This document shows, in pieces, positions 5,115-13,590 of a stretch of DNA of 59,549 nt. A model generated the notes under the pieces. It saw nothing but the letters and a program-made list of their open reading frames with translations. It did no database searches and had not been told where the DNA came from. Position 1 is the first letter of the stretch. Each line of letters starts with the position of its first letter. The stretch lies in NCBI RefSeq assembly GCF_000376785.1, contig NZ_AQXX01000105.1, positions 1 through 59,549 on the forward strand, written 5' to 3'. Source of the DNA: Hahella ganghwensis DSM 17046 (GTDB lineage Bacteria > Pseudomonadota > Gammaproteobacteria > Pseudomonadales > Oleiphilaceae). The translations under genes and the position numbers were made by a program.

Positions 5115-6530
5115 TTACGAAAACGCCTTTTTCAACACGGGAATATTCTGGAGGACCAAAACGTCAAGTGCCAACAGTATGAGCAAAGCGACTCCAACAA
5201 GGGGAAACGCCAGACATAATGCCAGCCCAATACAAATAGCCCCTTTCCACAGTGGCATATCTACCGGGGCTGGTGGTGCAACCAACCTTCCCGCCTTGGC
5301 CGGACGGCGCATCCACCACATAATCACACCACTGACCGAGACAAATATCACCGACAGGCAAAAGATCGTATTTAAAGCAATATTCCATATCCCCATATCA
5401 CCTTCATGAAAGGCAATAGACACTGCCATCGCCTTCCCTCCCAGCGAATAGTCTTCATATTTCACATCTGCCAGTATTTTACCGGTGTGCTGATCAACAT
5501 GTACGGTCCGATCTGAAGTGGGGCTTGTCGTGTCATTACTCATCGAGTCCTGAGACAATGTCCAGACACCTTCCTTTCCCTGAGGCAGGTTCACCTGAAA
5601 GCGGCGATCTCCCATACCCAGTGCATAACCAAAGGCGACAACCGTATCAATATTGATTGGCGTCCCCGGAGCGAGTCCAGTAATACCAGCATCAGATCCG
5701 GATTCCGGCATGGCAGTCTGCTCCAGAGCCCAGGGAACATCTTTCATTGCACCATGATTCATGGAGGCATGGATATCATCAGACAATGGAACCTTATCCC
5801 ACTTTTCCGCAGGAAAAGTACTCCAGGCCTGAATAAAGCGTTCTCCCCATATCCCCGACCATGATAAGCCGGATAAGAAAAAAATAATCAACAGAGCGGA
5901 AATATAGAAGCCGATACTTTGGTGCAGAGATTTCCAGAGCGGCCGGCCACTTAATCGCAAATTCGGTATCAGAACATCTGCTAATCGCGTACTGCTCCGG
6001 GGCCACCATAGATACAGACCTGTCACAATCAACACCATTCCCAGCCCGGCCGCAATTTCAATCAGACGATCACCGGCATCGCCGATCAGCAGAGTGCCAT
6101 GAATATCGTTAGCCAGGTCATACCAACCAGCCCTCCGAGACCAGGAGCCTAGTACACTTGCGTCATATGGATTAACGGCAACCATAAGCGCCTCACCTTG
6201 AAGATCTACCCGAAACAGTGCCGCACCATCAGAGCCTAATGGACCAATATATTGCTTCAACACCCCACCAGGGATAGAAAACAAGGCAGCATCTGCCTGG
6301 TTTGATATCGGGACAGCCCCGCCTGCAGGTGCAACAGTATAAGCCTTTTCACCCTCACGCCCGTCGATGACACCAGCCCAAAGCATAATAAGGCCAGTTA
6401 CAGCCAGCATGCACAGGAACGGAATTACATAAAGGCCTGCATAAAAATGCCAGCGCCAGACTGCTCGGTAAAATTTTTCGCTTAACTTGAGATCTTTGGA
6501 AGGTAAAGATGAGTCATAATCCATTGCCAT
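5115..6530 (-). CDS. PepSY-associated transmembrane protein (putative iron-uptake reductase)
   Basis: A 471-residue inner-membrane protein. Hydrophobic helices occur near residues 28-52 (after HFYAGLY), 160-178, 205-227, 380-405 and 430-460, with PepSY-type extracytoplasmic segments between. Conserved histidines within or next to the helices (RWHFYAG, DIHGTLL, LHQSIGFY, AFHEG) are typical of this family and are thought to bind haem. Relatives (FpvG/FoxB/PiuB-like) reduce ferric siderophores at the inner membrane. No receptor or siderophore gene is adjacent, so the substrate is unknown. The start ATG at 6530 is followed within ten bases by a second in-frame ATG. Confidence 0.8.
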   Translation of the reverse strand: MAMDYDSSLPSKDLKLSEKFYRAVWRWHFYAGLYVIPFLCMLAVTGLIMLWAGVIDGREGEKAYTVAPAGGAVPISNQADAALFSIPGGVLKQYIGPLGSDGAALFRVDLQGEALMVAVNPYDASVLGSWSRRAGWYDLANDIHGTLLIGDAGDRLIEIAAGLGMVLIVTGLYLWWPRSSTRLADVLIPNLRLSGRPLWKSLHQSIGFYISALLIIFFLSGLSWSGIWGERFIQAWSTFPAEKWDKVPLSDDIHASMNHGAMKDVPWALEQTAMPESGSDAGITGLAPGTPINIDTVVAFGYALGMGDRRFQVNLPQGKEGVWTLSQDSMSNDTTSPTSDRTVHVDQHTGKILADVKYEDYSLGGKAMAVSIAFHEGDMGIWNIALNTIFCLSVIFVSVSGVIMWWMRRPAKAGRLVAPPAPVDMPLWKGAICIGLALCLAFPLVGVALLILLALDVLVLQNIPVLKKAFS

Positions 6531-6694
6531 TTTTATTTTCCATTCAATGAAAAGTCATTATGAAAGCCAACTGACTTTGAGCTGGAGAATAATAAGCAAC
6601 CTTATCTGGCAAGACCAGAGCCCCTTTGGCTTATGCGTGACTCATCTTAACCGCTGGATCAAGCAGGCCAAATGACCTGCTTGAAAAAGAAGGA

Positions 6695-7297
6695 TCAGGC
6701 CATTCCCTGTCCGTTAACTATCCCGCCCCACAATAGGTCCCACTGCACCGGCCATGCGGAAGTTGGGTCGTAGCGGAACTGAGACCGGACAAACCGTTGC
6801 AGAGTTCCCTCGATAACACTGACTAACAACTGCGCAGCGACGGTACTGGATACTTTCAGAGTCACCTCATTCTGGATTTCCGCATTTCGCATCAATGAGC
6901 GCAGTTCGGTCTCCAGCCTTTCAGTCAATGCCCTGGCACGCTGCTGAGTCCTGGGGTTTTCACCTACCAGTGCTTCACCATTCAACAGACACCCCAACCC
7001 AGGATTACGCTTGGCAAAAGTTAACCAAAGCATCGCCACTTTATTGACCTTATCTCGCAGTTCTTCTTGTTCTCCTGCAATAGTTTTAATGCGACTGAAC
7101 AGCGCATCTTCCATAAATTCCAACAACGCTTCGAACATTTTCGCCTTACTGGGAAAATGACGGTAAAGCGCTGCTTCTGATACTCCGACTGCCTCGGCTA
7201 ACTTGGCTGTCGTTATCCTGGCTCCACTTTGTTCCTGTAGCATTATTGCCAGGCATTCAAGTATCTGCTGTTTTCGCTGACCACGTTCGGCTTTCAC
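6695..7297 (-). CDS. slmA: SlmA, nucleoid occlusion factor
   Basis: A 200-residue TetR-like protein whose N-terminus (MKAERGQRKQQILECLAIML, then ITTAKLAEAVGVSEAALYRHFPSK) matches SlmA, the DNA-bound inhibitor of FtsZ that keeps the division ring off the chromosome. The helix-turn-helix covers residues ~28-50; the C-terminal helices form the dimer and FtsZ-binding region. In many gammaproteobacteria slmA lies near dut-coaBC or argB; here the upstream neighbour is thiG on the same strand, 190 bases away. Length and the HTH sequence agree well with the family. Confidence 0.85.
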   Translation of the reverse strand: MKAERGQRKQQILECLAIMLQEQSGARITTAKLAEAVGVSEAALYRHFPSKAKMFEALLEFMEDALFSRIKTIAGEQEELRDKVNKVAMLWLTFAKRNPGLGCLLNGEALVGENPRTQQRARALTERLETELRSLMRNAEIQNEVTLKVSSTVAAQLLVSVIEGTLQRFVRSQFRYDPTSAWPVQWDLLWGGIVNGQGMA

Positions 7298-7486
7298 TAT
7301 ATTCTCCAGATATACTGCTTCGAGAGAGGGGTTTATTCATTATTAATTCGGGCCCCTGAATAACGTCATAAAAAACTGCCAGCACAAAAAAATGCTGGCG
7401 ATCAAATGTAACTTATTCTGAGTAAGTCATCATTTTAAGCCAACATTTCATTGCGCCATGGCGACGCTGATAGTTTTTTGAATCCC

Positions 7487-8287
7487 TTAAAAGAAGGTTC
7501 CATCTATCGGCGACGATGCACTGGCGTACAACTTACGAGGCATCCTTCCCGCCAGGTAAGCATCGCGACCGCTTTCCACTGCAAGACGCATCGCCCGGGC
7601 CATTCTCACGGGATCCTGTGCAGCGGCAATTGCTGTATTCATCAATACGCCGTCACAACCCATTTCCATAGCAACAGTGGCATCTGATGCCGTACCCACT
7701 CCGGCATCCACCAGTATCGGCACCTTTGCATTTTCCAGAATGATACGGATGTTGTAGGGGTTTCGAATCCCCAACCCGGAGCCAATCGGCGCTCCCAGAG
7801 GCATAACGGCGATGCATCCAATCTCTTCCAGTTGGCGGGCAACCAGAGGGTCATCACTAGTGTAGACCATGACCTGAAATTCTTCTTTAACCAATTGTTC
7901 CGCCGCCTTAAGCGTTTGCACGACATCCGGGTAAAGTGTCTTCTGATCCCCCAGCACTTCCAGCTTTACCAGGTTATGACCATCCAAAAGCTCTCTCGCC
8001 AAACGGCAAGTTCGAACAGCATCATCGGCCGTGTAACAGCCAGCCGTATTTGGGAGTAGCGTATACCGCTCAGGCGAGATAACGTCCAACAAGTTAGGCT
8101 CGTCTGGATTCTGTCCCAGGTTAGTGCGACGAACCGCCATCGTCACAATATCCGCACCACTGGCCTCTATGGCTCTGGCGGTTTCATCAAGATCTTTGTA
8201 CTTTCCGGTACCGACCAACAATCTCGAGCTGTAGGTCTTACCGGCAATAATGAGTGGTTTGTCTTGTCCAGGTGTGTTTTGTGTCAT
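7487..8287 (-). CDS. thiG: ThiG, thiazole synthase
   Basis: A 266-residue cytoplasmic enzyme that condenses deoxyxylulose phosphate, dehydroglycine and ThiS thiocarboxylate into the thiazole of thiamine. The TIM-barrel signatures are visible: [11 protein letters not shown] near the N-terminus, the active-site lysine segment [24 protein letters not shown] for phosphate binding, and [11 protein letters not shown] plus [10 protein letters not shown] at the C-terminal side. It lies 53 bases downstream of the thiS stop and is transcribed with it. No TPP riboswitch could be recognised upstream of the pair. Confidence 0.96.
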   Translation of the reverse strand: MTQNTPGQDKPLIIAGKTYSSRLLVGTGKYKDLDETARAIEASGADIVTMAVRRTNLGQNPDEPNLLDVISPERYTLLPNTAGCYTADDAVRTCRLARELLDGHNLVKLEVLGDQKTLYPDVVQTLKAAEQLVKEEFQVMVYTSDDPLVARQLEEIGCIAVMPLGAPIGSGLGIRNPYNIRIILENAKVPILVDAGVGTASDATVAMEMGCDGVLMNTAIAAAQDPVRMARAMRLAVESGRDAYLAGRMPRKLYASASSPIDGTFF

Positions 8288-8340
8288 GAGATGTACGCTC
8301 GTTTTATTATTGAGGAAAGTAGTGGAATCAGAGGAAAAAC

Positions 8341-8544
8341 TCAGCCTCCCCCTACAGCGCCCACCACTTCAATAATGTCTCCATCGTTCAACATCGTCGT
8401 GGCATGCAGACTTTTCGGAAGAATTTCTTTATTGAGCTCTACTGCCAGTCGCTTTCCGGTAAATCCCAAGCGATCCAGTAGCTCAGTCACAGAAACAGAA
8501 CCTTCCAGTTCCCGGCGCTCGCCGTTCAATTGGATATTCAGCAT
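8341..8544 (-). CDS. thiS: ThiS, sulfur carrier protein
   Basis: A 67-residue ubiquitin-like protein starting [15 protein letters not shown] and ending in the obligatory Gly-Gly (VVGAVGGG), which is adenylated and thiocarboxylated to deliver sulfur to ThiG. I prefer the ATG at 8544; a TTG five codons upstream would give an unneeded extension. First gene of a thiS-thiG pair. Confidence 0.93.
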   Translation of the reverse strand: MLNIQLNGERRELEGSVSVTELLDRLGFTGKRLAVELNKEILPKSLHATTMLNDGDIIEVVGAVGGG

Positions 8545-8654
8545 AGTGGAGTCTACCAACTAATTGTTATTTGAATGTTACCAGCGGTCTTTAGTAAGTT
8601 GCCGTCTAAAGCATCGTGATGGTGTCGCTTGGCGTTAGTGGCGGTTGTCGCTGC

Positions 8655-9098
8655 TCAGGAATCATCAGTAGGGTCGCGATAACCCATAGCCCCCCAGATC
8701 ACTCCACTCCCCCAGAGAATCCAGCCGAGAATAAGGCTGATTCCCCCCAGAGGAACCCAAGGCCCTGATGCGCTTATGATCCCGAAAGACTTAAGATAAA
8801 GCAGGCCACAGAACATCAACAGACCCGCGATAAAACAACCTGTCACCACAACGATTACGCGTCTATGGCATAAAGAGGCAAGCAGGCAAAGCAATACTAC
8901 TCCAATACCATGCAAAGTATGGTAACGAAGTGCAATTGCAAATGTCGATGCGCCTTCCGGATAATGCTGTTGGACAATATGACTCCCCACCGCCCCCATG
9001 GCGACAGCAGTACCTGTCAATATCAACCCCAGTCCAAGCCCGATTCTCTGTCCGGGAGACAAGGATGCAATAAAGGCGGTTGCCCCAACACTATTCAT
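8655..9098 (-). CDS. DUF423 family inner-membrane protein
   Basis: A 147-residue protein with four predicted membrane helices (about residues 17-38, 60-78, 83-105, 115-137). The segment GAVGSH near residue 36 and RYHTLHGIGVVLL near 58 are typical of the DUF423/YgdD family. Its biochemical role is unknown. Same strand as apaH, whose stop lies 39 bases upstream, so co-transcription with the apaH block is possible. Confidence 0.85.
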   Translation of the reverse strand: MNSVGATAFIASLSPGQRIGLGLGLILTGTAVAMGAVGSHIVQQHYPEGASTFAIALRYHTLHGIGVVLLCLLASLCHRRVIVVVTGCFIAGLLMFCGLLYLKSFGIISASGPWVPLGGISLILGWILWGSGVIWGAMGYRDPTDDS

Positions 9099-9136
9099 GC
9101 CCCAGTCATCCCCCTGTGCTTACAGTCATTTCCGTA

Positions 9137-9943
9137 TTAGTCACGGCTTTCCACTTCAATATACTCACCTGTATCCACATTCATGGCCCGCAGATTCCCC
9201 CCCCATACACAACCGGTATCCAGAGCATGAAACCGGGTAACTCCGGTGACTCCCTGAATAGCGGCCCAATGACCGAACAGAATTTTCAGATCATCGTTCC
9301 TCGGGTACTGAAACCATGCTTTGAAGCCTTCCGGTGCGGTCTCCAGCCCCTGTTTATGAGTTAATTCCAGGCAACCCTGCTCGTCGAGAAAACGCATTCG
9401 GGTCAGATAATTGGTAATAACCCGCAACCTTTCCATACCTTGAAGGCTTTCATTCCAGCAGTGAGGCAGATTACCGTACATTTCACAGAAAAAATCATGC
9501 GCATGAGATCCGCGCACGACCTGTTCAACTTCTGCAGCCAAACTCAGAGTTTGCGCCACACTCCAATGATGCGGAACCCCCGCATGCACCACCATAAGAT
9601 GACGCTCTTCATCGTAATGAGCCAGCGGACACTCTCTTAACCACTCCAGCAATACCTCCGCATCTTCTGCATCATACAGCGCAGAAAGCGTATCCTTCTT
9701 CTTGCTCCTCTGTCTTCCGAAGTAGACCGCCAGGGCATGAAGGTCATGATTTCCCAAAACAGACATCACTGAATGCCGCAGAGAATATATCAGGCGCAAA
9801 GTCTGCAGCGATTCCGGGCCACGGTTAATCAAATCACCGGCAAACAGAATCTGATCCGCAGCCGGATCAAATTTAAGCTTTTCTAAAAGGCGTTCCAGAG
9901 CCTCACAGCACCCCTGAACATCACCGATAGCATAAACAGACAT
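9137..9943 (-). CDS. apaH: ApaH, symmetrical Ap4A hydrolase
   Basis: A 268-residue calcineurin-like phosphoesterase that splits diadenosine tetraphosphate into two ADP and can also remove Np4 caps from RNA. Metal-binding motifs appear in order: GDVQGC (residue ~7), GDLINRGP (~36), GNHD (~64) and later VVHAGV and FGHW. Sits 12 bases downstream of apaG in the classic rsmA-apaG-apaH order. Confidence 0.96.
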   Translation of the reverse strand: MSVYAIGDVQGCCEALERLLEKLKFDPAADQILFAGDLINRGPESLQTLRLIYSLRHSVMSVLGNHDLHALAVYFGRQRSKKKDTLSALYDAEDAEVLLEWLRECPLAHYDEERHLMVVHAGVPHHWSVAQTLSLAAEVEQVVRGSHAHDFFCEMYGNLPHCWNESLQGMERLRVITNYLTRMRFLDEQGCLELTHKQGLETAPEGFKAWFQYPRNDDLKILFGHWAAIQGVTGVTRFHALDTGCVWGGNLRAMNVDTGEYIEVESRD

Positions 9944-9955
9944 AAGGTTCCTAGA

Positions 9956-10342
9956 TCAGTGAAGCGTTCTTGGCGTCGAGAGTACGAATCTTGGAATCGG
10001 CGCAATAAATTCATGCCCGTCTTCGGCTTTCATGATGTAATGGCCTTCCATAGTACCGACTTCGGTCTCCAAGACACAGCCACTGCTGTACTCATAAATT
10101 TTACCCGGCGCAATCACCGGCTGCTGACCAACCACACCATCACCAGTCACCTCCTGCTGACGCTGATCACTATCAGTAATCAGCCAACGCCTGCTTAGCA
10201 ACTTAGCTGTCTTGGCACCGTGATTGGTAATCGTGATGTGATAGGCAAAAACATAATGATCATTATCCGGGTCAGACTGCGACGAAATATACTGGGTCCG
10301 CACCTGTACTTTAATGTCGTAAAGAGGGGATTCTTCGCTCAT
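9956..10342 (-). CDS. apaG: ApaG
   Basis: A 128-residue protein with an immunoglobulin-like fold, recognised by YVFAYHITITNHGAKTAKLL followed by RRWLITD and the glycine-rich GDGVVGQQPVIAPGKIYEYSSG. The precise function is unresolved (linked to cobalt/magnesium tolerance in enterobacteria). Lies nine bases downstream of rsmA and twelve upstream of apaH. Confidence 0.95.
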   Translation of the reverse strand: MSEESPLYDIKVQVRTQYISSQSDPDNDHYVFAYHITITNHGAKTAKLLSRRWLITDSDQRQQEVTGDGVVGQQPVIAPGKIYEYSSGCVLETEVGTMEGHYIMKAEDGHEFIAPIPRFVLSTPRTLH

Positions 10343-10351
10343 GGCTCCCGA

Positions 10352-11185
10352 TCAACTTTCGGTCAGTGGATGTTCCAAAACGTAGTCGGCAATATTCACA
10401 AAATCGCCAACACTCAATGTTTCCGGCCGCGCCTGAGGGTTTATCCCCAAGCTCTCCAGTCCGTTGGTATCAATCTCCTTTTTCAAGCAGTTTCTCAGTG
10501 TCTTACGACGCATGGCAAACGCCTGGCGGACCACCCGGGATAGTACCTTCTCGTCACGACATGGGTATGGCTTCTCCGGATGAGGTACCAGCCTGACAAT
10601 CGCTGACCAGACCTTAGGAGGCGGATTGAAGGCGCCAGGCCCCACATTGAACAGAGACTCCACCCGGCAATGATATTGAGCCATCACGCTTAGCCTGCCA
10701 TAGGATCCGTCACCGGGCTTCGCTGCAAGCCTGTCCACCACTTCCTTCTGCAGCATAAAATGCATGTCGCTGACGACAGGGCCCAGCTCCAGCAAATGAA
10801 AAATCAGCGGTGTTGAAATGTTGTACGGAAGATTGCCCACCAGCCTGAAAGGCATGCCTTCCTTCACCAGTGTTTGAAAGTTGAACTTCAGGGCATCCGC
10901 TTCAATAATGTTGAAATTCGGATAGTTAAAAAACTTTGTGCGCAACACAGGGATCAGATCCCGGTCCAGCTCAACAGCCGTCAGCGCAACTCCTGTATCC
11001 AGCAGAGGCTCCGTCATTGCTCCCAATCCAGGACCAATCTCCACCAGCAGCTCTTCAGCGCCTGGGTTAATTGAACGCACAATACGGTCGATGACCGTCA
11101 TATCATGCAGAAAGTTCTGTCCAAAGCGCTTTCGGGCCTGATGACCTGCTGGCTTTCGAGAACCACGAGAAGAATAATTAGACAT
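10352..11185 (-). CDS. rsmA: RsmA (KsgA), 16S rRNA dimethyladenosine transferase
   Basis: A 277-residue SAM-dependent enzyme that dimethylates A1518 and A1519 of 16S rRNA. Motifs: [12 protein letters not shown] at the N-terminus, the SAM loop [10 protein letters not shown], and the catalytic NLPYNIST. I start it at the ATG at 11185, giving [20 protein letters not shown], rather than at an in-frame start 19 codons upstream inside pdxA; the shorter form matches the family. Its start overlaps the end of pdxA by eight bases, indicating translational coupling. Confidence 0.95.
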   Translation of the reverse strand: MSNYSSRGSRKPAGHQARKRFGQNFLHDMTVIDRIVRSINPGAEELLVEIGPGLGAMTEPLLDTGVALTAVELDRDLIPVLRTKFFNYPNFNIIEADALKFNFQTLVKEGMPFRLVGNLPYNISTPLIFHLLELGPVVSDMHFMLQKEVVDRLAAKPGDGSYGRLSVMAQYHCRVESLFNVGPGAFNPPPKVWSAIVRLVPHPEKPYPCRDEKVLSRVVRQAFAMRRKTLRNCLKKEIDTNGLESLGINPQARPETLSVGDFVNIADYVLEHPLTES

Positions 11186-12212
11186 CCAGAGACTCCATGG
11201 ATGAAGATTGTCTGGCCTGACTCGATACCATATCAATGGCACATTGCAAAGCCGTTTTTAAACTGCCGACATCCGCCTGCCCGGTACCGGCGAGATCCAG
11301 CGCAGTACCGTGATCGACAGACGTCCGTATCATCGGCAGCCCCAGGGTGATATTGGCCGCTTTGCCAAATCCCTGATATTTCAATACCGGCAATCCCTGG
11401 TCATGATACATAGCCAGTACTGCATCAGCATTGTCGAGGTATTTCGGCGTAAACAGGGTGTCAGCAGGTAAAGGACCTGTCAGATTCATGCCCTTTTTCC
11501 GTAGCCGTTTAAGACAAGGCTCAATAATATCGATTTCCTCTCGTCCCATGTGTCCGGACTCTCCAGCGTGCGGGTTCAGCCCTGCTACAAGAATATGAGG
11601 CCTGGGAATTCCAAATTTCACCTTGAGATCCTGATCCAGTATGGTGAGTACCTGTTCCAGACGTTCATCTGAAATAAGCCCTGACACCTTTGATAAAGGT
11701 ACATGTGTTGTCGCCAACGCAACCCGCATCACATCAGATGCCAGCATCATCACCACTCTTGGTACCCGGGTCAGTTGCTGCAGAAACTCTGTGTGGCCCG
11801 TGAATGAAATGCCCGCGTCATTAATCACACCTTTATGCACAGGAGCCGTCACCAATGCATCAAACTCGCGACTCAGACAACCAGTGATGCTTCTGCGTAG
11901 AGTATCCAGGACATATTGAGCATTGGCAGGAGACAAGCGTCCCGGTTCAGGGGAAGATTCGCAGTGTACAGGCAAAACAGTCGCAACACCGGGCTGGGAA
12001 GGGAGACCATCTTGCCGCGAGGCAACGAAAGCCTCAGGATTATATAGCTCCACTTTCAGAGGCAACCCGAGTAACTCAGCCCTTTTCTGCAACATATCAG
12101 GGTCGCATACCAGCACCAGATGTACAGGCCAGCTCTCCTGAAGCATCTGGACACAGATGTCCGGACCTATGCCCGCGGGCTCACCGGGAGTGACCGCAAT
12201 GATCATAACCAT
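11178..12212 (-). CDS. pdxA: PdxA, 4-hydroxythreonine-4-phosphate dehydrogenase
   Basis: A 344-residue NAD-dependent enzyme of pyridoxal phosphate synthesis. Recognisable segments are [13 protein letters not shown] at the N-terminus, FTGHTEFL (metal-binding His), LNPHAGESG, and [15 protein letters not shown] (metal-binding His). Two starts are possible (ATG 12212 or 12206). Its 3' end overlaps rsmA by eight bases and its start is 33 bases downstream of surA. Confidence 0.95.
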   Translation of the reverse strand: MVMIIAVTPGEPAGIGPDICVQMLQESWPVHLVLVCDPDMLQKRAELLGLPLKVELYNPEAFVASRQDGLPSQPGVATVLPVHCESSPEPGRLSPANAQYVLDTLRRSITGCLSREFDALVTAPVHKGVINDAGISFTGHTEFLQQLTRVPRVVMMLASDVMRVALATTHVPLSKVSGLISDERLEQVLTILDQDLKVKFGIPRPHILVAGLNPHAGESGHMGREEIDIIEPCLKRLRKKGMNLTGPLPADTLFTPKYLDNADAVLAMYHDQGLPVLKYQGFGKAANITLGLPMIRTSVDHGTALDLAGTGQADVGSLKTALQCAIDMVSSQARQSSSMESLDV

Positions 12213-12245
12213 ACCTAAATTGTTGGATAGTTCAGCCTCAGGAGC

Positions 12246-13517
12246 TTATATTTTCAATTCAACAAACGCTTCGTCGCGAATTTCACCCAGCCAACTCTGT
12301 AACTCTTCCTCGTAACGACGGCGATGCAACGTCTGTCTGGCCTGATTCGCCTGCACGCGGTCACCGATATCCGCCGTTCGCCGGTCCTCAACTGTCAGGA
12401 TATGCCAACCGTAGCCCGATCTGAACGGCTTACTGATCTGCCCGACCTGCGTCTGCCCCATAACACGCTCAAATTCCGGCACCATTTCCCCCGGGCTCAC
12501 CCATTCCAAAGATCCTCCGGCACTGGCACTTACCGCATCATCAGAGTTTTCCCTGGCAAGTTTGGCAAACTCCTCTCCCGAATTGGCACGATCATACAGA
12601 CTGTCAATCATAGACTTGGCTGCCGCATCATCGCGTACTTCATTGGGCATGATCAGAATATGGCGAACCTTGGCCTGGGTCACCAACTTGCTTGACCCTC
12701 CACGCTTATCAGTGAGTTTGACCAAATGCACACCACCACTGGTTTCAAGTGGTTCAGACACTTGCCCAGGCTGCAACTTGGGAACAACCTCTGTAAACAG
12801 CGTTGGTAACTCGTCTCGCTTACGCCACCCCAGGTCACCCCCTTCCAGTGCGGTGGATGAGGAGGAATAGGTCGCCGCCATCTCTGCAAATGAGCCACCT
12901 GAATGCAGTTTTTCGATAATTTCTTTCGCCAGCTCAACATTATCACGACCGGAATCGTTACTCAGAAGAATATGGGAGATGCGGTATTCTTCCTGACTAT
13001 TTGCTTTACCGGTCGCTGACTTCAGAAAGTCTTCCACTTCTTTTTCGGTGATACGAACACGGGGATTGACCCGGCGCTGCTGTAATCGGCCAATCAGCAT
13101 TTCCCGCTTCACCTGAGCACGCGCGCCCTGATAAGTGACTCCGTCCTGAGCTAACTGCTGCTGAAACTCATCCAAGCTCAGCCCGTTCTGCTGGGCAATA
13201 CTCTCCATGGTCTGGTTAAGCTGGGAGTCACTGACACGGATCCCCATCTTTTCGGCCATCTGAAGCTGTATCTGCTCCACAACGAGCTGATCCAACAACT
13301 TTTCGCGCATGACGTTTTCCGGCGGCAGAGGCGTGCCCTGCGCCAGAAAACGCTGCTTGAACATACCGACCCTATCATCGAGCTCAGACTGCAACACGAC
13401 ACCATCATCGACAATGGCAATCACACGATCCAAAGGCTTGACGTCCGCCATGGCCGGTCCGCCAGACAGCCCTAACAGGCAGATCAGCAGCGTAGAAATA
13501 AAAATCTTCTTCAACAT
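12246..13517 (-). CDS. surA: SurA, periplasmic outer-membrane protein chaperone
   Basis: About 423 residues from the chosen start. A signal peptide (MLKKIFISTLLICLLGLSGG...AMA) precedes the SurA N-terminal chaperone domain (residues ~25-180) and two parvulin-type prolyl isomerase domains (about 190-290 with EEYRISHILL, and 300-395 with AKVRHILI). SurA escorts outer-membrane proteins, including LptD, to the BAM complex. The ATG at 13517 is preferred because it starts at the signal peptide and avoids overlapping lptD; in-frame starts exist further upstream to 13631. Adjacent to lptD, the usual arrangement. Confidence 0.95.
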   Translation of the reverse strand: MLKKIFISTLLICLLGLSGGPAMADVKPLDRVIAIVDDGVVLQSELDDRVGMFKQRFLAQGTPLPPENVMREKLLDQLVVEQIQLQMAEKMGIRVSDSQLNQTMESIAQQNGLSLDEFQQQLAQDGVTYQGARAQVKREMLIGRLQQRRVNPRVRITEKEVEDFLKSATGKANSQEEYRISHILLSNDSGRDNVELAKEIIEKLHSGGSFAEMAATYSSSSTALEGGDLGWRKRDELPTLFTEVVPKLQPGQVSEPLETSGGVHLVKLTDKRGGSSKLVTQAKVRHILIMPNEVRDDAAAKSMIDSLYDRANSGEEFAKLARENSDDAVSASAGGSLEWVSPGEMVPEFERVMGQTQVGQISKPFRSGYGWHILTVEDRRTADIGDRVQANQARQTLHRRRYEEELQSWLGEIRDEAFVELKI

Positions 13518-13590
13518 AACTAACAGGTTTTCATTCATTGATGTGTTGTTCATAAATATGCACAGGAATTTTCTACCGTTGATCACGCGA

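Noticed and set aside
8545-8654. TPP riboswitch upstream of thiS
   Set aside because: The conserved thi-box sequence elements could not be found in the short gap before thiS.
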